This document shows positions 21,238 to 32,099 of a DNA stretch of 64,000 bases, piece after piece. The notes beneath the pieces were generated by a model. That model was not told the origin of the DNA and made no database searches. It saw only the letters and a list, made by a program, of their open reading frames with translations. Both the position numbers and the translations under genes were made by a program. Positions within the stretch are counted from its first letter, which is position 1, and each line of letters starts with the position of its first letter. Source of the stretch: Lepidurus packardi (taxonomy: Eukaryota > Arthropoda > Branchiopoda > Notostraca > Triopsidae); contig JAKZAN010000003.1 of assembly GCA_023053545.1 (NCBI GenBank), positions 1,149,501 through 1,213,500 on the forward strand, in the 5' to 3' direction.

Positions 21238-23887
21238 ATGGGATTCAAACCCTGCGTAAAAGCAATCCTAGATGGAAATACAAGAAAGGATTTAGCTAAC
21301 TTACCGGAGAACACCGCGGAATATTGGACTGAGCTCTTCTCCCGTCCCTCACCAGAGGACAAGGAGGAGATCAAAACCAATAAAGAAAGTGCGCTTGGCG
21401 ACATTTGGCGCCTAATAATACCAATGGAGATTAAAGCTAACATGCTGCCCCAAAAAACACCGCTCCGGGTCCTGACAATCTAAACCCAGCAAGCTTGAAG
21501 CTCATTAGACTCGGATTTTTAACAAAAATCTTGAATGTAATACTTTATCTGAAGCATCTACCGCCTGCTTTGAAGACCCATCGCACGGTACTGATTCCAA
21601 AGGTAAACAATCCAACAAAACCTGATCAATTTAGACCAATCACCATATCAAGCGTTTTTGTTAGAATCTTGAATAAAATACTCGCCTCAAGATGTGCAGA
21701 AAGTGTCTTCTTACTAGACAATCTTTTTAAGACTGCAGAAAAGAAATGAACCCCCATCTTCTGCGCTTTTATCGACATCAAAAAGGCGTTCGACTCGGTA
21801 AGCCACCATGCGATCTTCCGAACCCTTAAAGGCATTAAAATTGCCCCAAAATTTCGAGAATATATAGAAAATTCTTACAAGGGTTGTACCACCAACTTTC
21901 AGATACATGGTGACAGCTTAGCGAGCAACATACCCATTACACGCGGGGTGAAGCAGGGGGACCCCCTATCCCCACTTTTATTTAACTTGATCATCGACGA
22001 GGTCTTAAAATCTCTTCCCAAGGAGATCGGTTTTGAAATATCCGGTGAAAATTTCAATGTCCTCGCCTATGCAGACGATCTAGTGCTGGTTGCCAAAACT
22101 AGCCAAGGCTTACAGCACTTGCTAGACATAACAACAATTCTAGCGAAAAGAGGACTTGAAACAAATCCGGAGAAATGCTCAACAATCGCCATCAAAACCG
22201 ACACAAAGAAGAAAAAGACTTTCGTTGACGACCAAGAAAAATTCAAGATTGGAGGAAATACTATACCTGTTGTGTTTTTTGACCTTCTGAACCTTTGACC
22301 TGACTGATCTGACATGACTCATCTAAGCCTTTGACCTGGTCTGACTTCGCAAGAACCTCCGAACTGACTTGCTTCTTCAGAACTTCGACTTTTACTCTAC
22401 GACTAGGGACTATAAAAACCTCTGTAAATAGCCACCACAGGACAGTCTTCTACAGTTCAATACAGTCGACGAATAGCAAGGAAGAAGAGTACGTGTTATT
22501 TCTAAGTTGATTTTAGTGAAGTAAATTAATACCTACCACGTCACTGCAACAAACATGGACGTATCTGGGAATACCTTTCAGCCAAATTGGCCGCAACAGT
22601 TCATGCAACCCCTTCTTTGGGTTAATGGAGAAATTGAACAAGTCACCGCTACGACTCCAACAACGTCTGTATGCGCTGAAATACTTCATTATCCCGAGAA
22701 TGACCCATGAACTGGTACTTCCATCAATCAAAAAGACCGAACTGAAAAAGATTGATGTGGCCATAAGGAACATCTTAAGGAAATGGCTGAAACTACCTCA
22801 TGACACCCCGAAATACTACTTCCATGCCCGTATTCGAGATGGTGGTCTAGGTTTCCCAATGCTTCGGTGGAGTATACCGATCCTACGTAAGAAACGATTA
22901 CTAAAACTTAGTAAATCGGAAGACAAGCTAATGCGTAAGATATCAAACGACGATATAATAACCGAAGAGCTGCAAGACATATCCTCGATGCTTGCAAATA
23001 ACACAAAGCTCACGTTTGATAGCCTACAAACGATTCAAAGCTATTATGCGAGAAAGCTATGTGGATCCATAGATGGAAAACCACTGGCCTACTCCAACAA
23101 CTGCCCATCAATTAATAGCTGGATCAATGTAGACCACGCTAAGCAACCTGTCTCTATCTTTAGAGACAGTATAAAACTAAGAATAAACGCACTGCCAACG
23201 CGTAGTAGAACAAGCAGGGGTACTGAACAAATCAGAACTTGTAGAGCCGGCTGTAGTGGTCCTGAAACACTCAACCACATTCTACAGATTTGTCCAAGAT
23301 CACACGAGACCCGAATCCACCGGCACGATCGGGTCTCAAAACTCCTGAGAAATTTCTGCAATGGCCGCGGGTATATTTGCCTCGACGAGCCACATTTTAA
23401 AACAAGTCAAGGACTAAGGAAACCTGACCTGGTAGTTTTCCTACCAACAAACTACACTGAAGACATGAAGGAGGACATAAAGAATCTCGTTGGTCCAGCG
23501 TGCGCGGAACGAATATCCTTCCCCAAAAAGTTACACCCTTCGTCTATTTCAGGAACAGCCTTTGTCATTGACACACAAGTCGTTACCGATGGTTGTGAGC
23601 GAACCAACATCGAACGACTACACCGGCTAAAGACGGATAAATACAAGAATATCCCCGAAATCACTAATTCTCTCCTTAATCTACCCCAGGTTGACAATGT
23701 GATCCATACATCAGCAACTTTTAACTGGCGAGGACTTATCGCAAAGGGAAATGTTGATGACCTGCTCATACTCGGGATCACCAAAGGCCAATTAAGAATC
23801 CTGTCCATGGCCTGTCTGGAAAAAGGAGTCCATATTTGGAGAAACTTTAACGGAACAACGAAGATGAAAACGAGTGATCCCCGATGA
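21238..23887 (+). pseudogene. R2 ORF remainder: reverse transcriptase, CCHC knuckle and restriction-like endonuclease, broken
   Basis: The RT begins with an N-terminal region (21258-21450), then a frameshift near 21455 before APGPDN, RT motifs with HRTVLIPKVNNP (about 21577), a stop at 21747, FIDIKKAFDSVSHH (motif A), GVKQGDPLSPLLFN, YADDLVLVAK (motif C) and NPEKCS. A foreign 280-bp segment interrupts at about 22270. The frame resumes with YLGIPFS near 22564 and, from 22625, an uninterrupted 420-residue stretch. That stretch holds the thumb, the knuckle CRAGC...HILQIC (23240-23305) and the endonuclease motif KPDLVVF (about 23420). At least three independent lesions make it inactive. Confidence 0.88.
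22270..22552 (+). mobile_element. Promoter-like 280-bp insertion in R2, possibly a solo LTR
   Basis: It separates the R2 RT from the thumb region and has no coding similarity to either. It contains TATAAAA at 22411-22417 followed by CAGTTCAATACAGT, as in LTR promoters. The borders carry TTGTG at the left and CAACAA at the right, with ACCTG and ACATG as a possible imperfect 5-bp duplication. No internal region remains, so a solo LTR is only a suggestion. Confidence 0.45.
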
Positions 23888-24208
23888 CACCGTGATAAAA
23901 ACCAGTAACAATTTTGTAATCACATACTCCACGCCCATACCATGTCACCCGAAAGAGAAATGCCGAAAAGAGTGAAACAAAAACCTACCTTGTCTTGTAC
24001 ATAAACACGATGGCCTGATATATTCCTGTTTTGTTCTCTATGAAGCGTAATATGCTGAAATGTAGATGGTGGTCCTTGTCGAAACCCTATCCCTGCCCAA
24101 CATATAATAATTGCAACCAAGAACGTACGCGAAAGCAACTACCCCAAAGGATTACTCACCCATAAAGAGCTGTAAAGCGATTTTAAATGTTGACCAATAC
24201 ACTAGTGA

Positions 24209-24241
<33 letters not shown>

Positions 24242-24273
24242 ACACGAATGGATTAACGAGATTCCCACTGTCC
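24209..24273 (+). rRNA. 28S rRNA fragment, 3' side of the R2 insertion site
   Basis: It starts TAGCCAAATGCCTCGTCATC and continues through GATTCCCACTGTCC, matching 28S directly downstream of the R2 cut. The match ends at 24273, where unrelated sequence begins, so only 65 bp of downstream 28S is left. Confidence 0.93.
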
Positions 24274-24329
24274 AACGAACTGTAGAATCCATTAAAGGCC
24301 AACGTCCCGTAATCGCCTACAGTTAGTGC

Positions 24330-24640
24330 TTTAAAGAAAGAGATCATTGATAAATCTGGTCTGCTAGGCCTACAATTTTTGAGTTTGAGTCATCACTAGA
24401 TAATGAAGCTCCTGAATTTATTAGTGAAGAAAAACCGACAGACGTCTGGAAGTATATCTAATTTTTCAAATGAAGAATAACTACCCAGAAAAACAAACAG
24501 CTCCAGGACCCGATAGTCTCGGCCAAAGCATTGCGAACCATGCCTCCTTAATAAGATTTTAAATCTACTTGATTTCGTGAAGGATTTTCCTCCTGTGTTT
24601 AAGATCCACAGAACGGTTCTTATCCCAAAAATGGATGAAC
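24330..24640 (+). pseudogene. R2-like RT fragment
   Basis: Frame-broken remnant: PEFISEEKPTDVW near 24410 and APGPDSLGQ near 24510, then HRTVLIPKMDEP in another frame near 24610. These match the RT entry region of the R2 copy (21450-21620). It abuts the truncated 28S fragment. Confidence 0.65.
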
Positions 24641-24731
24641 CCCAGGAAGAGTTTTTTTCTGCTTGAGGGGTCGAGACCCTGAAATTGTTGCGGAACGATA
24701 TGATTTTAACCCCGAAGAGCGCTTTAGACGT

Positions 24732-24806
24732 TTAACCCCTGATAGGCCTCCTCGTGGCGGCGCTGGGAAATTATCAACTCAGTACACCCCTACGATGAGT
24801 TGATTA
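24732..24806 (+). repeat. Second copy of the R2 5' UTR ribozyme-core region
   Basis: About 90 percent identical to 20027-20100. P3/L3 (GCC, TCCTCGT, GGC) and P4 are kept; the P4 mismatch of the first copy is an A-T pair here. The downstream J4/2 and P2 3' strand are not conserved, so the copy is incomplete. Confidence 0.75.
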
Positions 24807-25040
24807 TTCATTCCCATTTGTGATTCCAAATCGACAAGTCGTACAGAACTGCAGTGCGAAATATCGAAAGAAAAAGTGTAGCAAAACCTTTTGGAACCAG
24901 GTGACAAATTTAGAGTTACCAGTTTTGTTGTGTTTTTCCTCCCTTATACTACTTTTATACTTTTTCCCAATTTGTTCGTATCTAGCATCTTCAAAAAAAT
25001 AGTTTTACCCTAACGCTATCTTTTCTTTCTTTTTCCTGGA

Positions 25041-25255
25041 TGGAAATACCAGAAAAGAATTAGCAAAATTACTCGAGAACACTGCGAATATTAGACTGCG
25101 CTATTATCCCGTCCCTCGCCAGAGGACAATAAGGAGATTAAAACAAATATAAAAAAGTGCGCTTGGCGACATTTGGCGCCCAATAATACCAATGGAGATC
25201 AAAGCTAACATGCCGTCCTAAAACACCGCCCGGGGTCCTGACAATCTATATACCA
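25041..25255 (+). pseudogene. R2 ORF fragment, degenerate
   Basis: Parallel to 21268-21485 of the R2 copy: TGGAAATACCAGAAA, TCCCGTCCCTCGCCAGAGGA, GCGCTTGGCGACATTTGGCG and AAAGCTAACATGC blocks in the same order, with several indels. It ends shortly before the ISL2EU insertion. The 24820-25040 stretch between this and the ribozyme-like copy shows nothing recognisable. Confidence 0.75.
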
Positions 25256-25306
25256 TAATCTAAATCTACCATATCAAGGTAAGTCTATTCGAAAAGCCTC
25301 GGCAAT

Positions 25307-25376
25307 AGAGAACTTGCCAAATTCACTAGTGACATCTAGTGATGTTTACATAAACTAACCGCCGCCATTAGACGCG
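25307..25376 (+). repeat. ISL2EU left terminal inverted repeat region
   Basis: AGAGAACTTGCCAAATTC at 25307-25324, then an unmatched stretch, then CCGCCATTAGACGCGACTTT at about 25361-25380, both inverted at the right end. Confidence 0.85.
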
Positions 25377-25460
25377 ACTTTTTCGCTGTTCTCACTTTCC
25401 CTAGACCTGCGGTGGTGAGTTCCGTTTTCTTTGTTATAATAAATAAGTTTTCAAAATTCA

Positions 25461-27282
25461 ATGGCCGAAAATATTAGTGAAACTTGGTGTAAAAATATAG
25501 AGAAGCTACCAAAGCTAACTGAGAAACTTATTCAGCAATATTTTGAGCAACAGACTACATCAGCCAGGCATTATAATCGAAGTGAACTTTTCCTAAACGA
25601 GCACTACGTGACGGACGTGGAAACTCAACTTCTTCCTTGTGGCAATCAAATTCGCGTTAGAGCCAGATGCAACAGAAGTTTCAGGAAAAACGATGCTCCT
25701 CATCGGGTGGAACTTCTATTTAGAACATCGGTATGTTGTATTTCGTGGCAAGATGCCATAGTTTTTTTTTCGATTTAATAGAGGCTTGAGCATAGCTCGT
25801 TGCCTCGTCTTTATATTGATTATTATTATTTTTGTTTTACATAGGCTTTTGTACCAGGTGATGCCATAGTTTCTGTAAGCTGTTCTTGCACAGTTGGGAG
25901 TCCTGGGTACTGTAACCACGCGATAGCCACCTTAAAACTTTTACACGTTTATCAGAAAGAAGGTTTTACAGAGGTTCCTCCAGAAATTTCATGCACCAGT
26001 AAGCCACAGCAGTGGGGCCGGTCTCGAACCCGGAATGAATTTTCGTTCAGGCTTACAGATGAAAGCCACGGCGAGTGTAATGCTTTCCAGCCTTGTAAGA
26101 AGCCTCGGTTCGACGCGGAACACAAGAATGCTGTTGATGAGCTTTCTCGATCGTTTGAACGGAAGAACAAGCATATTGCCAGACTCCTTAGGAGTGGGAC
26201 TTCAATTGCTTCGTCTTCGGGGAAATTGACTCGTCTCGGTGAGGTACCTGGGCAGTCAACCCTCGTATTTCAACTTAATACCAACGAGTCAGAGTATGAC
26301 GTAAGTTTGCCTAACACAAGTTTAAGTCTTCATGTTCATTTACGTATTTATGTTCTAGGTGGAAACAAATATTCAACAAACAGTATCCCTCCTTCGCTCG
26401 AAGCTACCTGAGAAATCGTGGTGCGGATTTGCAATGAATGTCCCTGAAGTTAATAAGCACTTGCCAAAGAACACCTTGGATACTGAATTGCTTAAAAAGC
26501 TTCAACTAGACATGTCGAAATCCAAATTTATTGAGAAGAACAGTCGCGCACAATCGAAGAGTGCAATGTGGAAACAGGAACGTGCATTCAGGTACAGTTT
26601 TAGTAGCTCAGTAACTGGAACAAACTCATTTGAATAAAGTATTTTTCAATTTTACAGGGTAACGGCCAGTACTTTCGGCCAGATCGTCAAACGTTCATCT
26701 CCGTGGACATTGCAAGGAATCAAAAACGTGCTAGAAAGCCGGGACCTTTCCAACCTCCGGCAGATTACACATGGGCAAAAATTTGAATCCGTAGCTGCAA
26801 CTCGCTATCAGAGTTCCATGCACCACCTTGGACACCAGATTACAGCACATTTATGTGGCCTTGTAATAGACCCCAACCGGTATTGGCTGGCTGCTAGTCC
26901 GGACCGACGTGTATTTGATCCAACTGAAAATGACCCCGAGGGTCTTGCAGAATTCAAGTGCCCCTATTCTTTAAGGAATCAAACTGCCAAAGAATGTCTT
27001 TCGACTGCAAATTTCTACGTGCAATTCGTTGATGGTACACCTAGGCTGAACCGGTCACACGAATATTACTGGCAAGTTATGGGCCAAATGGCCTTAACTG
27101 GTTTGAAGTGGTGCGATTTTGTTGTTTTTACGTATAAAGGATTGATTATTGAGCGCATTAGATTTGATCCTGTTAAATGGAATGAAATGTCACAAAAACT
27201 GAACCTATTCTATTTCTCTTATGCACTGCCGTTTTATTCCAAAAGTAATGTTTTGAAGCCTTCATCCAAACTTAATACTTAA
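25461..27282 (+). CDS. YqaJ-type exonuclease with SWIM zinc finger (ISL2EU ORF)
   Basis: Four exons: 25461-25730, about 25844-26300, about 26360-26591 and about 26658-27282, with GT-AG borders. Exon 2 has a SWIM-like finger, CSC...GYCNHAIA (25885-25930). Exon 4 has the YqaJ/lambda-exonuclease catalytic set: LAASPDRRVFD (26890, Asp), GLAEFKCPYS (26943, E-x-K) and YYWQVMGQM (27066, Gln). ISL2EU elements are known to carry such a nuclease beside the transposase. Its role in transposition is not established. It ends 107 bp from the end of the convergent transposase gene. Reading is open throughout. Confidence 0.88.
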
Positions 27283-27389
27283 GTCATATTTATAAGAAAT
27301 TGCTAGTACGTAAACACCGAAGTCTATTACAAGTTTGTAAAATAAAGTCAAGTTTGCTAGAAATAAATGGTGAATTTAATTCACATAGT

Positions 27390-29415
27390 TCAAGAATCAG
27401 AATCCGAGTCATTACAACTCTCTTCGGAAATATACATCACGGGCTCGAGAGGGTCTTCTACAGTTGCATTAATAATGGGAGTTTGGAAATTTGACAAAGT
27501 AACACATACAGTCCAAATTTGATTAGCAAGACTTCTTAAAGAGTGTGGAATAACTTGCGAGAGAATTCTATAGCTCTTTATCCTCGCAATTCGTCTTTCG
27601 ACGTGCACTCTAAGAGAAGCAATTTCCTGTGTCGCTTGAACTTCTTCCCTGCTAAACTGGCGGTCCCCACGCTTAAACGGGGGAATATTGAGGGAGACAC
27701 CATTTGGCAGCATCTTTTTGATATTAAATCCCTTGTCTGCCATTATTGAATCTCCATCTTCATAAGCCTGGTTTAAAATTCCACAACGCCTCGTGATTTC
27801 CTCATCGCTAATGGATCCAGAATAAAGTGCAGAAACAAATGTGACAAAACCATTTGGGGCAATACCAATAAGACCTTTAAAGGTATGTGTCCCCTTGTAG
27901 TGAGAATAGAGGCCCGTTTTCAGCATAAAGGAACCAGGACTTTCGCACTTAAGCTCCGTACAGTCGATGATGACCCTTGTAGATGGGTACTTTTCTTGAA
28001 AATCCTCTGGCATTGTTTCTGTTATGTACTCCTTGGAGGGCCACAGCTGTAAGCATCCAAGTCGGAAATACATAAAATTGCTCCAACTAGCGAATATTCT
28101 GCTGACCGTGGAAACGCTGACTTGAAATCTGTGTGCTAAATCTAGCTCCAGAAGATTCAATCGCAGTCGACATAACACCATCAAAAATTGGTCGACGGCT
28201 TTCAATTTTTGTGGTCGCCCTCGTCTTGTCGGTAGTGCATTCAAGTTGGTACTAACAGGTCCGCGCCATTGTATAATATTTTCGCAATTATCTCCTGGGT
28301 CCAAGTAGCGATATAAGGCACAAAACTCATCCTCGGTCTCCATACCCGTGTAGAGTTTCATCAAGGTGGGGTTCTTACGGATACTGTCGAATGACATCTT
28401 ACTGTTCTTAAGTTGTTGTACTTCGTCGCGGGACGATTTTAGTGCTCGCTGTGATTCCTCAAGCGAGACCTTCAACGCCGCAGTTTCAGTTTCAGCTAAT
28501 TTCCTCTTTTGCTTCTCCTTTTCAAGACTGTACAGCAATTCATACTTCTCTTTTTCAATATTTTCCAGTTTCGAAAGAAGCTCTTCAACTGTTTGTAAGG
28601 GTTGCCTCTTTTCTTGAACGCTAGCTGTTTGTGGCAAGTCAATGCCTGATTCGTAAGCCAATAAGTCGCATTGTTCTTCAAAATTGTGAGCTTCATCTGG
28701 AACACAGGTGACATTTATGCTTGATAACTCCTGTTCCCGTTCTGTACGTGCCACGTGCTGATGTTCCGTATTTTGAGACTCGTTTGCTATTTGTGGTGAG
28801 TTGCAGATTGGTTCGTCCGAGGATAAAGTGACCAGACTTTGTCCGTTTAGAGCTTCATTTGGGGTGTAAAGTTGAGTTTCGGCAGGCTCCGAATGTAAAT
28901 GCGGAGATTGAATCTGTAACAGTTCGCTGGACGGTTGGGATTCAAACACAGGTTTGCTCGCCGAAAGTTTGTTTTCTTCAATAATGTTGGCAGCTTCCTC
29001 TTGATCAGGAGTAAAAGTTTTCGCTGGTGATTTGTGTTCTTTGCGAGGTTTCCTTTGTTTCGGCTTAGGTTTAAATTCGAATACAGACGGTAGAACACCA
29101 GGTTTCAGCTGACGTCTTCCCGATGGAGGGTCGCAACAGTAGAAATCCTCGGTGTTGTAATGTTTCGAACAAATAACAGTGTTTTTGGTAACCTGTTCGA
29201 CAGTAAAATCCAACGTTTTAAAAATAAACAAAAAGAAGGCAAACACGTTCATTTACTTTTATGTTTAGCCCAAGATCTCGCTTAATACGGGATGTTAATT
29301 GCTTTAATAACGTTGGTTCCTTCGGTAACTTGTGGAAAGATATTTTCGGTCCATCACTCAATTTGTAAGATTTTCCTGTTTCTTCCGTGCAGGAAGGAAC
29401 ACAACAGCTCGGCAT
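27390..29415 (-). CDS. THAP-domain DDE transposase (ISL2EU)
   Basis: Exon 1 starts at ATG 29413-29415 (MPSCCVPSC) and holds the first THAP cysteines. After an intron of about 80 bp (about 29180-29257), exon 2 completes the domain with VICSKHY and GVLPSVF. A Gln/Glu-rich coiled coil follows (about 28400-28650). The catalytic part is of the DDE_Tnp_4 type: VIIDCTELK (27960, Asp), SGSISDEEITR (27815, Asp), ADKGFNIKKM and RVHVERRIARIK (27580, Glu). The protein ends in an acidic SCNDSDSDS tail. All catalytic residues are present and the frame is open, so it could be functional. Confidence 0.88.
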
Positions 29416-29539
29416 TTCAGTTGTTTTTGTTTAATTATCTAAACTAGTTCATAAGAAACTTATATTAAGATAAATAAGCACGTAAATTACCAATTTGAGG
29501 CAAGATTGTGTTGGTCCTATTTGTTTGTTTACCTTCCAG

Positions 29540-29605
29540 AAAATCGCGTCTAATGGCGGATTTCGCACGTTTTAGTCGATAGAGGGCGAATTTGGCAAGT
29601 TCTCT
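29540..29605 (-). repeat. ISL2EU right terminal inverted repeat region
   Basis: Inverse of the left end: the terminal block at 29588-29605 and the CCGCCATTAGACGCGA block near 29545-29562. Confidence 0.85.
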
Positions 29606-29739
29606 ATGGTCAGGATCTAATGAAATTCACGACTTCAATTGCCGACTTAAGGGACTTCATTAAGGGCAGGGCTAAGGGTTTTGGATACCAGTACTTCCTG
29701 TGGATGGTACAATAAGTCCAAAAACAGAAAGGAAGTTTT

Positions 29740-30144
29740 TCACGGATCAATGTTAGCAAACCGCCGTAACGCCCCGACATAGAACTGTACGTTACGGCTG
29801 TTTGTGCACAAACCTACGCATTTCTTCCAGTTGATGCTATTCTCTTCCATGAAAGATTGTAGAATTTCAAAAATATCTGTCGCTTTAGTTCCAGATTTTA
29901 TTCCTCTGCGGAAGAGACAATATTCGCAAAACTTGGTATTACTTATATAGCAAATGAGATGCGCAACATTATGCGTATGAGTAGCCCAATCTAACTGAAT
30001 AGCAAAATCAGAAGTGAGTGTCTGAACTAACTGTTCGTTAATATCTTCGGCAATATCAGGAATTCGACGACTAATGGTGTTGTCAGACAAAGGTGTTATG
30101 TGCTCTGGCACACGTGTGCTAGGGAAGCTTGTAGCGAGGCACAC
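29740..30144 (-). pseudogene. hAT transposase fragment (ZBED5/SCAND3-like)
   Basis: A 134-residue open fragment with LSDNTISRRIPDIAEDI and FAIQLDWATH, then KCVGLCTNSRNVQ. It matches the central part of hAT-type transposases where the normal motif is LDEST. Both ends are missing. The catalytic Asp is followed by Trp-Ala instead of Glu-Ser, so the fragment is decayed. Confidence 0.65.
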
Positions 30145-30530
30145 GTGTACCAGCTATGCTCGGTTCACCCTTTATCTCCTTTTTGTTATCCCCCCTAAGG
30201 GAGAATGTGAGTTGGTTGTTTGCTTGGAAGACAGAGAGTGGCAGTCCGGCTTCAACAAGGATCGAGTCAACAGAGTGAGTTAGAGAAGGGTTATCAGTGG
30301 TTGAACCAGCGATTTAGCGTGGTTCTGCCCTCGATCATTTTTCCCCTGTTCATCCCTCCTGATCATCACCATCCGGTACCCCTTAGTAGTTAGCACGGGA
30401 AGTGAATAAATCGCCATTATACGTCAAACGTTTCCTAACCGTACCTGCTCGCTTAACAAAGGTATAGTTAGCAATTATTTGGCAGCCGACTCGCTAATCA
30501 TAACGGACGCCATGTAGATGGTATCTAGAT
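30145..30530. other. Unassigned sequence
   Basis: No frame, repeat or RNA gene could be recognised between the hAT fragment and the Gypsy fragment. Confidence 0.3.
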
Positions 30531-30539
30531 CACCATCTA

Positions 30540-30625
30540 GAATAGATGGAATACAAACGAATCTGGAGATTATTAGGGCTATTGTGGAATGGCCGAGACC
30601 TAACAACGCGGATCACATGTGCGGA
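30540..30625 (+). pseudogene. Gypsy pol fragment (post-RT region)
   Basis: The stretch DGIQTN...IVEWPRPNNAD matches the segment just after the RT palm in Gypsy B (around 55640-55710), in a short broken frame. The flanks to 31080 hold nothing else I can name. Confidence 0.6.
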
Positions 30626-31079
30626 CTTGATTTGCGGACAGATTTGCTGAAGCAAATCCGTACGATGCACGAAAGCCAAGACGTACTGATTGAAAGAGTT
30701 TGTGGGATGATTAATTTCCAGATCAGACAGACTGCCAATTCTCGGATTTCATTATCGAACACACTCTACAGCTGTTGAACAACTGGAACCTTCCAACTTT
30801 TCAAAACGAACATGGCCGTTCGTCCACGATCGGTCCCAATTAGCTACCCAAACACAGTGGGGTCTCCTTGATGAAGACAACTTGTACAACGAATCAGACT
30901 AGTGTTGTTATGCTTTCTTTCACACGAGTCGTTGCTCCCAAATGATCGGCTTCGTGGTGCTACGAAATAGCAAATTGGGATCAACTTAGAAAGGATGCAA
31001 CAACAGAGCTAGCTAAGGCCAATCACGTATGTTCAGATCTCCCAAGCTCGCAAGCGATTGATAAAGCAGCGACAGGAAA

Positions 31080-32030
31080 AGCAGCCCTCACCCTGGCGGA
31101 ATTACAAGCTCGAACACTAATACCGATTTCAGCGTCGAGGAAAAAACCATTAATCTTAAGAGTTTACGACGAAACAAATCATCCGGAATGGATGACTTCC
31201 TAACAATTGCTTTAAAAGATCTTTGGGAACCACTGCTAAGAAACTCGTCATATCTACTGTGCATTACTCGCCCTCGGTCACTATTCCGATGTATGGAAAA
31301 AGGCTCAAGTCTCCCACTCCACAAGCCAGGGAAGATACTACACGATGCTTAAAAGCTTCCGGCTGATCTCTCTACTACTAATAATGGGAAATATATTAGA
31401 AAAGGTCATAGCCTCTAGACCGCAAACTCAATTGCAACAAGGCAACTCCCTGTCAAACATGCTATGCTGTTTCAGACCAGGAAGTTCCACAACAGGCGCT
31501 CTTGAAACACCTAGCAATGCGGTGCTTGAAAGTTTCTACCGACATAAAGTCATACAGCCCTAATGCTGGATATCAAGGGCGCCTTTGACAGTATGGATCA
31601 TGATAGGCTGGTGATGGAGCTTCGGAAAATGTAAGTTCCTTTTAAAATAGCAGGCGGGATCAAGCGTTTGTTGAAAAATTTCAAACCACAAAGCATTAAT
31701 GGCATGCAGGTGGGAAAAAAATGAAACGAAATATAATCAATGCAGAAAGGTGTACCATAAGGTTACCTAATCTCTCCGATTCTCCTATTGGCCTATATCA
31801 ACGGGTCACTGAGCGTCACCGAACGTAAGCGCAAAAGCACTGAACATTTCACAGACGATTAATTGCTTCCTATCAGGCTCACCCAGTGAGGGAAATATTA
31901 GACTCAACCCACAACCTGTCAGCCCTCGAAAAGTGGGCAAAACGACCGACTGGAATTGGTGAAAGAGAAGACCGAACTAATCCACTTCTCGAGAAGACGA
32001 ACGCGGGAATAAGCATCTGCTGCCTGGGGA
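31080..32030 (+). pseudogene. Degenerate LINE reverse transcriptase (Jockey/R1/I-like)
   Basis: Motifs appear in order but in changing frames: SLRRNKSSGMDDFLT (31150), FRLISLLLIMGNILEKVIAS (31363), FRPGSSTTGAL (31482), LDIKGAFDSMDHDRL (31566, motif A) and NLSALEKWAKR (31912). Stops and shifts lie between all of them. The YADD box cannot be placed with confidence. Confidence 0.7.
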
Positions 32031-32099
32031 GCCTCAATGGTCCAGCCGAAACAGGTAGTAAGACACCATGGCACGATACATGACTCTATGCTGCTATTA

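Larger units (their letters stand above)
19852..24208 (+). mobile_element. Full-length but decayed R2 non-LTR retrotransposon in 28S rDNA
   Basis: It is flanked by CTCTCTTAAGG on the left and TAGCCAAATGCC on the right, which are adjacent in intact 28S. In order it contains a 5' UTR with an HDV-like ribozyme fold, two C2H2 fingers and a Myb domain, RT, a 280-bp insertion, thumb, CCHC knuckle and restriction-like endonuclease, then a 3' UTR of about 320 bp (23888-24208). Several frameshifts and stops break the single R2 ORF. Only two zinc fingers are visible, which would fit a two-finger R2 clade. Confidence 0.93.
25307..29605. mobile_element. ISL2EU-type DNA transposon, apparently intact (4299 bp)
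   Basis: Both ends begin AGAGAACTTGCCAAATTC reading inwards, with a second inverted block CCGCCATTAGACGCGA about 50 bp further in. An AT duplication lies on each side (25305-25306 and 29606-29607), as known for this superfamily. Two convergent genes fill it: a YqaJ-type nuclease (25461-27282) and a THAP-DDE transposase (27390-29415). I see no stop or frameshift in either. Confidence 0.9.
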
